Shown here one piece after another: positions 1 through 6,419 of a DNA stretch of 10,083 nucleotides. Within the stretch, counting starts at the first letter, position 1, and every line of letters begins with the position of its first letter. Made by a program: the position numbers and the translations under genes. The notes under the pieces were generated by a model that was given only the letters and a program-made list of their open reading frames with translations, did not search any database and had not been told where the DNA came from. Origin of the DNA: Comamonas sp. lk (GTDB lineage Bacteria; Pseudomonadota; Gammaproteobacteria; Burkholderiales; Burkholderiaceae_C); contig CAMDHL010000058.1 of NCBI GenBank assembly GCA_945898105.1, forward strand, positions 1-10,083, in the 5' to 3' direction.

Positions 1-210
1 ATCTTCAGCGCGCAGCACGGTTCTTGGAATGCGGTTAAGCCCCGTGGCGCGCGCGTCATGGTCACTTACCTGGATGACAAAGGCAATGCAGCCAAAAGTG
101 AACCTTTTGCTGAAGGCTGGATGACTCCAGCGGGCTACTACCTGGGCCGACCGGCAACGGTCCGGTCCTTTTTTCATGCTGGGCGCGAAAAGATTCCGGG
201 CGCGATTTAA
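1..210 (+). CDS. PQQ-dependent sugar (sorbosone/glucose-type) dehydrogenase, C-terminal fragment
   Basis: The gene enters from the left edge in frame 1 and stops at TAA 208-210, leaving 69 residues. The start FSAQHGSWN, then KPRGARVMVTYLDD, PFAEGW and YLGRP, match the last blades of the soluble PQQ glucose/sorbosone dehydrogenase family (GSDH, YliI-like beta-propeller). Members oxidise sugars or aldehydes in the periplasm with PQQ; the PQQ and calcium sites lie outside this window. The end is odd. After GRPATV the family normally has a PDGSLLVSDD-type strand followed by AGAIYRI. Here eight unrelated residues (RSFFHAGR) lead to EKIPGAI and then a stop, so part of the last strand is missing or garbled. 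The next frame reads GNGPVLFS over the same bases, so small compensating indels near the T-run at 169-174 are possible. The family call is fairly sure; whether the protein works is unknown. Confidence 0.75.
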   Translation: MFSAQHGSWNAVKPRGARVMVTYLDDKGNAAKSEPFAEGWMTPAGYYLGRPATVRSFFHAGREKIPGAI

Positions 211-260
211 TGTTCAGAACCCGACGGCGCTAAGCGCCCGCCCCGGTGCCTCGCCCGGTT

Positions 261-773
261 TTAGGCACGTGTCGGCAACCAGCTACCCAAAGCAAAGACG
301 GAATTGGGCGCGTTGGGCTTGGACAAGGTGGGCGCTGCTTGCTTTAGCAGGCTCTTTTTACCGGGCTTGCGCGCTTGCACCTTAAAGCCTTTGGCTTTTT
401 GCTCCAAGGCCAGTGCGCGCAGGCTGATGGATTTCATGTGCTCCAACATGGCGCTGTGTAATTGCTCGCACAGGGCCTGGGTCATGTCACCTCGTGCGCT
501 TTCAGCGGGTGCTGCTGCTTCTTCAATCGCGATCACGATGTCAGCCACCGAAATGGCGTCGCCACGAAAGCCCAGCGTGTAGCCGCCGCCCGGTCCACGG
601 GTGCTCTCCACCAGGCCGTGCTGGCGCAGCTTGGCAAAGACCTGCTCCAGGTAGGAAAGGGAAATGCCATGGCGGCCAGCCAACTCGCTCAGCGCCACCG
701 GGCAATCGGGCTGGCGCAGGGCCAGATCAATCATGGCGTTGATCGCAAAACGGCCACGGGTACTCAATCGCAT
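261..773 (-). CDS. Rrf2/IscR-family transcriptional regulator lacking the Fe-S cysteines
   Basis: A 170-residue winged-helix regulator. It begins MRLSTRGRFAINAM and carries the IscR-like segments ISLSYLEQVFAKLR (residues 37-50, with Glu43 as in IscR) and VESTRGPGGGYTL (55-67, the wing). The start at 773 is chosen because AAAAGGA sits 6 bases upstream and family members begin here; the ATG at 809 adds 12 unrelated residues. The dimerisation helix continues to about residue 124. In E. coli IscR the cluster is held by three Cys and one His around residues 92-107. Here that loop is AAAPAESARGDMTQALCEQL, with a single Cys102 that aligns with the Trp after the last ligand, so a [2Fe-2S] cluster is unlikely. 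A basic tail rich in Lys and Pro (about 125-155) follows. No isc or suf genes are nearby. It is divergent from the nhaR-like gene and may share its control region. The ligand that replaces the cluster is unknown. Confidence 0.88.
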   Translation of the reverse strand: MRLSTRGRFAINAMIDLALRQPDCPVALSELAGRHGISLSYLEQVFAKLRQHGLVESTRGPGGGYTLGFRGDAISVADIVIAIEEAAAPAESARGDMTQALCEQLHSAMLEHMKSISLRALALEQKAKGFKVQARKPGKKSLLKQAAPTLSKPNAPNSVFALGSWLPTRA

Positions 774-779
774 ACATAG

Positions 780-786
780 TCCTTTT
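780..786 (-). promoter_or_regulatory. Ribosome binding site of the Rrf2 gene
   Basis: On the minus strand AAAAGGA lies 6 bases before the ATG at 773-771. This fixes the start at MRLSTRG rather than at the ATG 36 bases further upstream. Confidence 0.65.
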
Positions 787-860
787 CGTCTAGCGCACAG
801 GGCGTGCAAATCCAGCGCGCTTACGCGCCGGGAGAAACCAGACTGTAAAAACCTTTATGC

Positions 861-907
861 TTCGTGTAAATTCGTATTTTTAAGATTTTCACTTCGGTTT
901 ATACGAA
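861..907. promoter_or_regulatory. Candidate operator region between the divergent Rrf2 and nhaR-like genes
   Basis: The 183 bases between the two start codons are clearly more AT-rich than the genes around them. TTCGTGT at 861-867 is followed exactly 10 bases later by TTCGTAT at 871-877, and the inverted copy ATACGAA lies at 901-907, centred 30 bases from the second word. Spacings of one and three helical turns place all three words on one face of the DNA, as expected for a regulator that binds as a multimer, such as a LysR tetramer. This is the natural place for autoregulation by the NhaR-like protein, for Rrf2 binding, or both. A weak -10-like TATACG at 900-905 overlaps the inverted copy. 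The repeats are seen; the function is inferred. Confidence 0.4.
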
Positions 908-945
908 CTAAATTCAATTCCGCCCCTGTGTCGGACAGCAATTGC

Positions 946-950
946 AAAGG
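946..950 (+). promoter_or_regulatory. Ribosome binding site of the nhaR-like gene
   Basis: AAAGG lies 6 bases before the ATG at 957. It supports that start, giving MNFKHLYYFW as in known NhaR proteins, over an in-frame TTG at 942. Confidence 0.55.
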
Positions 951-956
951 CGTCTC

Positions 957-1850
957 ATGAACTTTAAACATCTTTATTACTTTTGGGTTACCGCTAAATC
1001 TGGCGGTGTGATGCGGGCTGGCGAGCAACTGCACACCACACCGCAAACGCTTTCCGGCCAGATCCACTTGCTGGAAGACTGGCTGGGCCGCAAGCTATTC
1101 AAAAAGAGCGGCCGTAATCTGGAGCTCACCGAACACGGACGCCTGGCTCTGAGCTATGCCGACCAGATATTCACCCTGGGCAATGAGCTGGAGTCGGCCG
1201 TGCGCCAGGCCCATGGCGGCGCGCCGGTGCTGGAATTTCGGGTCGGTGTCGCCGATTCGGTCAATAAATCCGTGGCTTACCGGCTGTTGGAGCCGGCGCT
1301 GGCGGTGCCCGCACCTGTGCGTATGGCTTGCAGCGAAGGCAAGTTCCCTGATCTTTTGTCGCAGTTGGCGCTCAACCGCCTGGACTTGGTGATTGCCGAC
1401 GAGCCTATGTCGCGGCGCATCAATGTGCGCGCGTTCAACCATCCCCTCGGGCGCAGCAGCATGTCCTTTATGTGCACCTCGGCGGTGGCTGCCAACTTGC
1501 ATGGATCCTTCCCGCAGTGTCTCAATGCTGCGCCCCTGCTGATTCAGGGCGCACAGGCCTCGGTGCGCCAGCAACTCGAAGCTTGGTTCACCCGCCACAA
1601 CATTGCCCCGCGCGTGATCGGCGAATTCGACGACGGCGCCTTGATGACCGCTTTCGGGCGCGAAGGCCGTGGTGTATTCATGGTGCCCGGCGTGATGGAG
1701 CAGGAAACGGCATCCCAATTCGGTGTGCAGTGTGTTGGGCGTAGTGATGAGCTGGTAGAAGAATTTTTCGCCGTATCGGTGGAGCGTCGCATCACGCACC
1801 CCTGCGTGCTGGCGATTACCGACGCGGCGCGCGGGCAGCTCTTTAGCTAG
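957..1850 (+). CDS. nhaR: NhaR-type LysR-family transcriptional activator
   Basis: A 297-residue LysR-type regulator. The opening MNFKHLYYFWVTAKSGGV and the helix-turn-helix stretch LHTTPQTLSGQIHLLE (about residues 25-40) closely resemble E. coli NhaR (NYNHLYYFW, TPQTITGQI). The similarity continues in the effector domain: GVADSVNKS, LDLVIADEP, SFMCT, IGEFDDGALMTAFG and VMEQE-like segments correspond to GVADALSKR, LDMIISDCP, SFWCT and LGEFDDAALMKAFG. E. coli NhaR (301 residues) senses sodium and activates the Na+/H+ antiporter gene nhaA, and also osmC and the pga operon. No nhaA is in this window: upstream is the divergent Rrf2 gene and downstream an EamA permease, with 143 bases to its chosen start. 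The regulon here may therefore differ, and the permease is one candidate target. The family is certain; the symbol rests on the protein resemblance. Confidence 0.9.
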   Translation: MNFKHLYYFWVTAKSGGVMRAGEQLHTTPQTLSGQIHLLEDWLGRKLFKKSGRNLELTEHGRLALSYADQIFTLGNELESAVRQAHGGAPVLEFRVGVADSVNKSVAYRLLEPALAVPAPVRMACSEGKFPDLLSQLALNRLDLVIADEPMSRRINVRAFNHPLGRSSMSFMCTSAVAANLHGSFPQCLNAAPLLIQGAQASVRQQLEAWFTRHNIAPRVIGEFDDGALMTAFGREGRGVFMVPGVMEQETASQFGVQCVGRSDELVEEFFAVSVERRITHPCVLAITDAARGQLFS

Positions 1851-1993
1851 CCCCAGGTGAGTGTCCATGCATCATCGACGCCTATACTGGAACGCTCCAT
1901 GACATCCTTTGCCAGTCCGTGCGCGTAGGCACCGCCCCCTCATTGATACGTCGCGCTCTGGCCCGCTTGGACCTGGCACGCCGCCATGCGCGC

Positions 1994-2860
1994 ATGCGCA
2001 TGTTTTTGCTGCCGCCGGTTTGGCGAGGCATGCTGTGGGTGGCGGCCAGCGGTATTGTGTTTACCTTGCTGAACACGGTTGTGCGCAGCATCACCCTTTC
2101 GCTCGATCCCCTTCAAGCGCAGTTTTTGCGCTACCTTGCGGGTACGCTGGTGATACTGCCTTTAGTGTTGCGCCAAGGCTACGCTGCCTACCGGCCAGTG
2201 AACATGGCCGGGCAGTGGTGGCGTGGTGCAGTGCATACCTTGGGCCTGGTGTTCTGGTTTATCGCCTTACCACGCATAGGCTTGGCCGACATGACGGCCA
2301 TTGGCTTTACCGGCCCCATCTTCATCATGATTGGTGCGGCTTGGTTTTTGGGCGAAAAAATGTACGCCGACCGCTGGATCGCCGCCTTGTTTGGTTTTGC
2401 CGGGGTGCTGGTGGTGGTCGGTCCGCATTTGTCCGCTTCGGGCGGCATGTATTTCCTGATCATGCTGGCGTCCTCGCCCTTGTTCGCCGCCTCGTTTTTA
2501 ATGACCAAATCACTTACGCGCACCGAAAGTCCGGGGGCTATTGTGCTGTGGCAAGCGATATCCGTCACTGCGCTCAGCTTGCCACTAGGGCTGTTGCATT
2601 GGACCGACCCGACACCGATGCAGTGGCTAGGTTTTTTGGCTGCGGGAGTTTTGGGATCAGGCGCCCATTATTTGTTGACGCGCGGTTTTCGGGTAGCGGA
2701 CATATCGGCCACGCAGACCTTGCGTTTTCTGGATTTAATATGGGCCTCGGTGATGGGATGGCTGGTCTTTAGTGACGTGCCGAGTCACTCGACCATATTG
2801 GGTGCGATGGTGATTCTGGCCTCGACCGTATGGATAGCGCAGCGCGAACGCGGGCGTTAA
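1994..2860 (+). CDS. EamA-family (drug/metabolite transporter) inner-membrane permease
   Basis: A 288-residue membrane protein with about ten hydrophobic helices arranged as two EamA repeats, roughly residues 12-144 and 155-285. Family-typical pieces are FLRYLAGTLVILPLVL in the first half, LADMTAIGFTGPIFIMIGAAWFLGE around the end of helix 4, and ADISATQTLRFLDLIWASVMGWLVFSD in the second half. Relatives export amino acids, metabolites or drugs; the substrate cannot be read from sequence. The start is uncertain. No good ribosome binding site precedes any candidate. ATG 1994 is chosen because MRMFLLPPVWRGM begins just before the first helix; GTG 1919 would add 25 arginine-rich residues, and ATG 2000 is also possible. 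The frame stays open upstream into the nhaR-like gene, but no start there is convincing. The P450 begins 70 bases after the stop and could be co-transcribed. Confidence 0.88.
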   Translation: MRMFLLPPVWRGMLWVAASGIVFTLLNTVVRSITLSLDPLQAQFLRYLAGTLVILPLVLRQGYAAYRPVNMAGQWWRGAVHTLGLVFWFIALPRIGLADMTAIGFTGPIFIMIGAAWFLGEKMYADRWIAALFGFAGVLVVVGPHLSASGGMYFLIMLASSPLFAASFLMTKSLTRTESPGAIVLWQAISVTALSLPLGLLHWTDPTPMQWLGFLAAGVLGSGAHYLLTRGFRVADISATQTLRFLDLIWASVMGWLVFSDVPSHSTILGAMVILASTVWIAQRERGR

Positions 2861-2930
2861 AGCCTTGCGGGAAAACTAGTTAAGTCACAGCGCATAAAGT
2901 GGCGCGATTTCATACACACTAGTGCCGCCC

Positions 2931-4397
2931 ATGCCTGCTCCACATCCAGCCCCTGCCGCTAAAGCAGCTGTTACGCCAGCCGCGCTGCGTCGTATCGCTG
3001 ATTTGCCAGGCCCCAAAGGCCTTCCGCTTTTAGGCAATGCCTTGCAGTTTCGTTCGCCGAGTCTGCACTTGGAATTGGAAGCCTGGGCTGCGCAATATGG
3101 CTCCTACTACCAGTTGCGCGCCGCGGGTCGGCGTATTTTGGTGGTGAGTGATCACCAAGTGGTTGCCTCGGTGTTACGCGATCGACCGGCTGCGTTTAGC
3201 CGCACCGCCCGCTTGCGAGAAATCGGGCAAGAAATGGGCCTCAAGCCCGGCGTATTCAGTGCCGAGGGAGAGGACTGGATGCGCCAGCGCCGCATGGTCA
3301 TGGCAGGTTTTGATCCCGGCCATGTGCGTGCGTATTACCCCGCCTTGGTCAAGGTCGCGCAGCGCTTGGTCACGCGGTGGACACAGGCCGCTCATCGGCA
3401 GGAAACCATTGTGTTGCAAAGTGATTTGATGCGCTACACGGTGGACACCATCGCCGGGCTGGCCTTTGGCGCCGAAGTGGATACGCTGGGCGCCGATGGC
3501 GACGTGATACAGCAGCATCTGGACAAAGTATTCCCCGCCTTGTTCAGACGCATAACCGCACCGATTCCGCTGTGGCGCATATTTCCTTCGCGCGCCGACC
3601 GCGCCTTGGTGCGCAGCATGGTCGAGGTCAACAAAGCAGTTGACAACTTCATCGCACAAGCGCGCTTGCAAATGCAAGCCGAGCCGCAGCGATACACCCA
3701 ACCTCAAAATTTACTGGAGGCCATGTTGGCCGCTGCTGATCGGCCTGACAGCGGTTTGAGTGATGCCCAAGTCGCTGGTAATGTGATGACCATGCTGCTT
3801 GCTGGCGAGGACACCACGGCCAATACGATTGCCTGGATGATTTACTTGCTTTGGACACATCCAGAGGCTTTGGCTAAGGCCTGTGATGAAGTTCGCAGCA
3901 AAGTGCGCGATTGTCAGCAACCCAGCATGGACGAAGTCGCCGATTTGGAGTTCATCGAGGCTTGCATCCACGAGACTATGCGACTCAAGCCGGTGGGTCC
4001 GCAATTGCCTTTGCAGGCCAATGCCGATGTGTTGGTGGGTGATGTGCAGGTGCCCAGAGGAACGATTGTGATCAACCTGCTGCGACGTGACAGCGTGCGC
4101 GAGGATTTGGTTCCCCGAGCGTCTAGGTTTGAGCCCGAGCGCTGGTTGCAATCGGATAACCCCGCCAAGCGCTCATCTACGCCTTTTGGTGCGGGGCCGC
4201 GCATTTGCCCGGGCCGCTACCTGGCCATGTTGGAAATGAAAATTGCAATGACCGTGCTGCTGGGTCACTTTGATATTGACTATGTAGGCACTGCCGATGG
4301 GCGCCCTCCCCAAGAGCGACTCTCTTTTGCCATGATGCCCGTGGGTTTGCAAATGCGCTTACGCACCAGAGTGCAGGCAACAAACCCCACGGAGTAA
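2931..4397 (+). CDS. Cytochrome P450 monooxygenase
   Basis: A complete 488-residue P450. Numbered from ATG 2931, visible landmarks are the proline-rich entry LPGPKGLPLLGN (25-36), the C-helix WMRQRR (116-121), the I-helix oxygen-activation motif AGEDTT (291-296), the K-helix ExxR as ETMR (348-351), the FEPERW segment (400-405), and the heme loop FGAGPRICPG with thiolate Cys426. There is no membrane anchor; the first 20 residues are Ala/Pro-rich, so the enzyme is probably cytosolic. The heme loop and I-helix resemble the eukaryote-like CYP4/CYP102 side of the superfamily rather than typical soluble bacterial class I forms. No ferredoxin, ferredoxin reductase or fused reductase is in the window, so electrons must come from elsewhere. 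The substrate is unknown; fatty acids, alkanes or terpenoids are only guesses. GTG 2922 is an alternative start adding three residues. Confidence 0.95.
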   Translation: MPAPHPAPAAKAAVTPAALRRIADLPGPKGLPLLGNALQFRSPSLHLELEAWAAQYGSYYQLRAAGRRILVVSDHQVVASVLRDRPAAFSRTARLREIGQEMGLKPGVFSAEGEDWMRQRRMVMAGFDPGHVRAYYPALVKVAQRLVTRWTQAAHRQETIVLQSDLMRYTVDTIAGLAFGAEVDTLGADGDVIQQHLDKVFPALFRRITAPIPLWRIFPSRADRALVRSMVEVNKAVDNFIAQARLQMQAEPQRYTQPQNLLEAMLAAADRPDSGLSDAQVAGNVMTMLLAGEDTTANTIAWMIYLLWTHPEALAKACDEVRSKVRDCQQPSMDEVADLEFIEACIHETMRLKPVGPQLPLQANADVLVGDVQVPRGTIVINLLRRDSVREDLVPRASRFEPERWLQSDNPAKRSSTPFGAGPRICPGRYLAMLEMKIAMTVLLGHFDIDYVGTADGRPPQERLSFAMMPVGLQMRLRTRVQATNPTE

Positions 4398-4439
4398 GCG
4401 CTGTAGCCAAGCTTTTTAGACGCCTCGTAGTCCTTAGAG

Positions 4440-5207
4440 TTAGTGGCGCTGATAGCTCAGCATGCGACCTTTGTAAGCCGCCAAGGCGGGGGTTGCGGCC
4501 AAGGTCAAGGCATATTCTTTGAGGACAAAGCCCTGCGCCGCCATATGCCGGTGAAAGTGGGCGCGGTTGCCCCGGTTGGGGTCCACCACCCATACTTCAC
4601 AGGCGTTAGCGGCGTGTTCTTCGATGAAGGCGGGTAGGGTGCCCGCCTCGTCGCGTTCGTACAAGATGTCGCTACCCATGATCAGATCAAAACGCCCTTG
4701 CACCGGCGCAGCGACGCCAATTCGTGCAGAAGGATTTATCTTGGTTGGCGCTGGGTCGGCGGGTGCCGAAGGCCCTGCATACGCAGGCAACGTGCCCCAG
4801 CGGCCATGGCGGTAATGCATTGGAAGCAAGCCATTGAGGCGCAGGTTTTCCAGCATAAAACCGGCAGCCATTGGATGGCAGTCGCTGGCGGTGACATCGG
4901 CGCCGCGCCTATGGCCTACCAGGCTGGCCAGTGCCAGTCCGCAGCCCACTTCCAAAATGCGCTCGCCGTCCTGCACCGGTCTTTGGGCCAGGCGCTCAGC
5001 CAGGTGCAAGCCCGAGGGCCACAACAACCCGAACAGTGGCCAGGCCGCCGATGAAATGCCCTGCTGTAAAGCCTCGTTATGTGGATCGTGGAATTGTTGC
5101 TTGTCTAGCAACGAACGGATGAGAATATTGGCCACCCCTTTGACCGCAATGCTTTCCTGCTTGGTCTGGTATCCGGTAGGTGCGGTGGTGTCTGGCTTGG
5201 CGTACAT
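4440..5207 (-). CDS. Class I SAM-dependent methyltransferase, METTL21/Methyltransf_16-like
   Basis: A 255-residue Rossmann methyltransferase. Motif I is ILEVGCGLALASLVG (84-98), the acidic residue after strand 2 is Asp109 in TASDCHP, and the post-II region is MLENLRLNG (118-126). The segment FDLIMGSDILYE (173-184) resembles the D-x-x-Y region of the seven-beta-strand protein lysine methyltransferases (METTL21/METTL20 type). WPLFGLLWPSGLHLAERL (56-73) fits the pre-core helix of that group. The target is unknown; a protein lysine is an inference from family resemblance. A Pro/Ala-rich insert of about 35 residues (138-172) separates strands 3 and 4 and looks like a disordered loop. The gene faces the P450, with 42 bases between their stops, and lies 107 bases downstream of the dehalogenase on the same strand, so read-through from it is possible. 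Only a short AGGG close to the ATG serves as ribosome site. Confidence 0.82.
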   Translation of the reverse strand: MYAKPDTTAPTGYQTKQESIAVKGVANILIRSLLDKQQFHDPHNEALQQGISSAAWPLFGLLWPSGLHLAERLAQRPVQDGERILEVGCGLALASLVGHRRGADVTASDCHPMAAGFMLENLRLNGLLPMHYRHGRWGTLPAYAGPSAPADPAPTKINPSARIGVAAPVQGRFDLIMGSDILYERDEAGTLPAFIEEHAANACEVWVVDPNRGNRAHFHRHMAAQGFVLKEYALTLAATPALAAYKGRMLSYQRH

Positions 5208-5301
5208 GCCCTATTAAGCGCTTCCAAACTGACAGGGCGCTTGTAACTGCAACGCCGCGTGGCGCAGTGCACCTTGCGATGGCATTTGAAATCGCTCTAA
5301 G

Positions 5302-5323
5302 GTGGGTCGCGTGACTAACCCAC
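5302..5323 (-). terminator. Stem-loop spanning the stop of the dehalogenase gene (weak terminator candidate)
   Basis: GTGGGT at 5302-5307 pairs perfectly with ACCCAC at 5318-5323 across a 10-base loop; the dehalogenase stop (5315-5317) lies inside the loop. On the minus strand the stem is followed by CCTTAGAGCG and not by a T-run, so strong intrinsic termination is doubtful. It could instead act in mRNA stability or partial attenuation between this gene and the methyltransferase. Confidence 0.25.
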
Positions 5324-6259
5324 TTGCGGCGTGGCGGATTGCGTAGCGCGCATAAAGCGGATGATGTGCTGGGCTACTTCCTCGCCTTTATCTTCTTGCA
5401 AAAAGTGTCCGGCGCCGCGAATTTTGAAGTGATCCTGACCTTGCGCGCCAGGCACGCGTTTTTGCCAGACAAACTCGCCATGTTTAGTGACGGGGTCGCG
5501 GGTACTGAATAGCGTGAGAAAAGGCTTTTCCCATTGCTTAAACACTTCCCAGGCGGCCAGATTGCGGTCGCGTTCGGGATCGTCGGGCGTCGAGGGTACA
5601 AAACCGGGAAAAACGCGCGCGCCCACTTTGTATTTGCGACTAGGAAACGGTGCATCATACGCAGCCTCTTCCGCGGGTGTAAGCCCCTTGTGGCATCCTG
5701 TTTTGACAATACGGCCAATCGGAAACCAGGGGCTGTAACGCGCAAATGCACGCCATATTTTGAAGGCCTTTGGCAGGGCATCCATGCCAGTGGGCAGACC
5801 GCCGTTGGCTAGCACCACGCGGTCAAAGCGGTCGGGCATTTCCGCCACCACGCGCAGGCCCACCAAAGAGCCCCAGTCTTGGCCGAAAAAAGTCATGTGC
5901 TGCAAATCATTGGCTTGCACCCAGGCTTTCATCCATTGCACATGGTTGAAATAAGAATAGTCCGCCGCGTCTTCCAGTTTGTCGGACCTGCCAAAGCCTA
6001 CGAGGTCGGGCGCTACAACGCGCATTCCGGCCGCCACAAAAACGGGGATCATCTTGCGGTACAAAAAAGACCAAGCCGGTTCGCCATGCATCAGCAGCAC
6101 CAAGGGGCCGTCCCGCGGGCCTTCGTCGATATGTGCGATCCGCAAAATACCAACTTCGGTGTAACGGGGCTGGTAGGGGAAATCCGGCACGTTGGCAAAC
6201 CGGGCTTCGGGCGTGCGTAGCACGTCGCCGTGGATCGGCAGTGAGATGGCTTGTTCCAT
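5315..6259 (-). CDS. Haloalkane dehalogenase (DhlA-like, HLD-I type alpha/beta hydrolase)
   Basis: A 314-residue alpha/beta hydrolase, close to the 310 of Xanthobacter DhlA, which hydrolyses carbon-halogen bonds of haloalkanes to an alcohol, halide and proton in the cytoplasm. Numbered from ATG 6259, the oxyanion motif HGEP is at 58-61, the nucleophile Asp128 sits in GQDWGS with halide-binding Trp129 next to it, a second Trp169 in the cap (KAFKIW) fits the other halide-stabilising residue, Asp255 in STRDPVT is the HLD-I-position catalytic acid, and His285 lies in GAGHFLQED. The cap segment LTPAEEAAYDAPFPSRKY also matches DhlA closely. Some epoxide hydrolases share HGxP and xDWG, but they have cap tyrosines rather than this Trp. 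The start is at MEQAISLPIHGD; an ATG 69 bases upstream adds a stretch without family likeness. No strong ribosome site is seen. The real substrate is unknown. Confidence 0.9.
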   Translation of the reverse strand: MEQAISLPIHGDVLRTPEARFANVPDFPYQPRYTEVGILRIAHIDEGPRDGPLVLLMHGEPAWSFLYRKMIPVFVAAGMRVVAPDLVGFGRSDKLEDAADYSYFNHVQWMKAWVQANDLQHMTFFGQDWGSLVGLRVVAEMPDRFDRVVLANGGLPTGMDALPKAFKIWRAFARYSPWFPIGRIVKTGCHKGLTPAEEAAYDAPFPSRKYKVGARVFPGFVPSTPDDPERDRNLAAWEVFKQWEKPFLTLFSTRDPVTKHGEFVWQKRVPGAQGQDHFKIRGAGHFLQEDKGEEVAQHIIRFMRATQSATPQVG

Positions 6260-6308
6260 AAAGTTAGGGTACAGGCCCCGCAGTTGAAGCGAGCCACTGT
6301 ACACCATA

Positions 6309-6344
6309 CACCGGTGCTTGGGGAGCACTTAAACCCCATCGGTG
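6309..6344 (-). promoter_or_regulatory. Overlapping inverted repeats upstream of the dehalogenase gene
   Basis: Fifty bases upstream of the dehalogenase ATG there is a compact nest of inverted repeats. The outer arms are CACCG (6309-6313) and CGGTG (6340-6344). Inside, GTGCT (6314-6318) pairs with AGCAC (6324-6328) round TGGGG, while TGGGG (6319-6323) can instead pair with CCCCA (6334-6338). The two inner stems exclude each other. CACCGGTG at 6309-6316 is itself a perfect palindrome. It may be an operator or a switching leader hairpin; the pairing is seen, the role is inferred. Confidence 0.35.
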
Positions 6345-6419
6345 ACATTGCCGCATTGGCCTACGGCCGTCTCGCAGAAAGTCAATAGCGTATGGACTGG
6401 CCGCTTGTTTGCCAGCGGG

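Noticed and set aside
774..809. Upstream ATG at 809 as the Rrf2 start
   Set aside because: It adds 12 residues unlike the family, and the ribosome site lies directly before the ATG at 773.
1095..1868. 257-codon open frame antisense to the nhaR-like gene
   Set aside because: Composition is His/Arg/Ala-rich with no domain, and the opposite strand encodes an unmistakable LysR protein throughout.
1909..2772. Long open frame (287 codons) overlapping the EamA permease in another plus-strand frame
   Set aside because: The permease frame has ten clear helices and family motifs. The other frame is rich in Arg, His and Gly with no recognisable domain, as expected from a shadow in G/C-rich third positions.
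2875..2922. Two ACTAGT palindromes in the gap before the P450
   Set aside because: Six-base palindromes without extended symmetry or regular spacing are not enough to call an operator.
3174..4151. Several antisense open frames of 140-180 codons inside the P450
   Set aside because: They mirror the codon bias of the P450 and show no motif.
4398..4439. Bidirectional terminator between the convergent P450 and methyltransferase genes
   Set aside because: A five-T run is present at 4412-4416 but no convincing stem precedes it on either strand.
6260..6328. Upstream ATG at 6328 as the dehalogenase start
   Set aside because: The added 23 residues have no family likeness and would run through the inverted repeats.
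6401..6418. CCGCT/AGCGG hairpin just after the M48 stop as a terminator
   Set aside because: The stem is only five pairs with an eight-base loop and there is no T-run.
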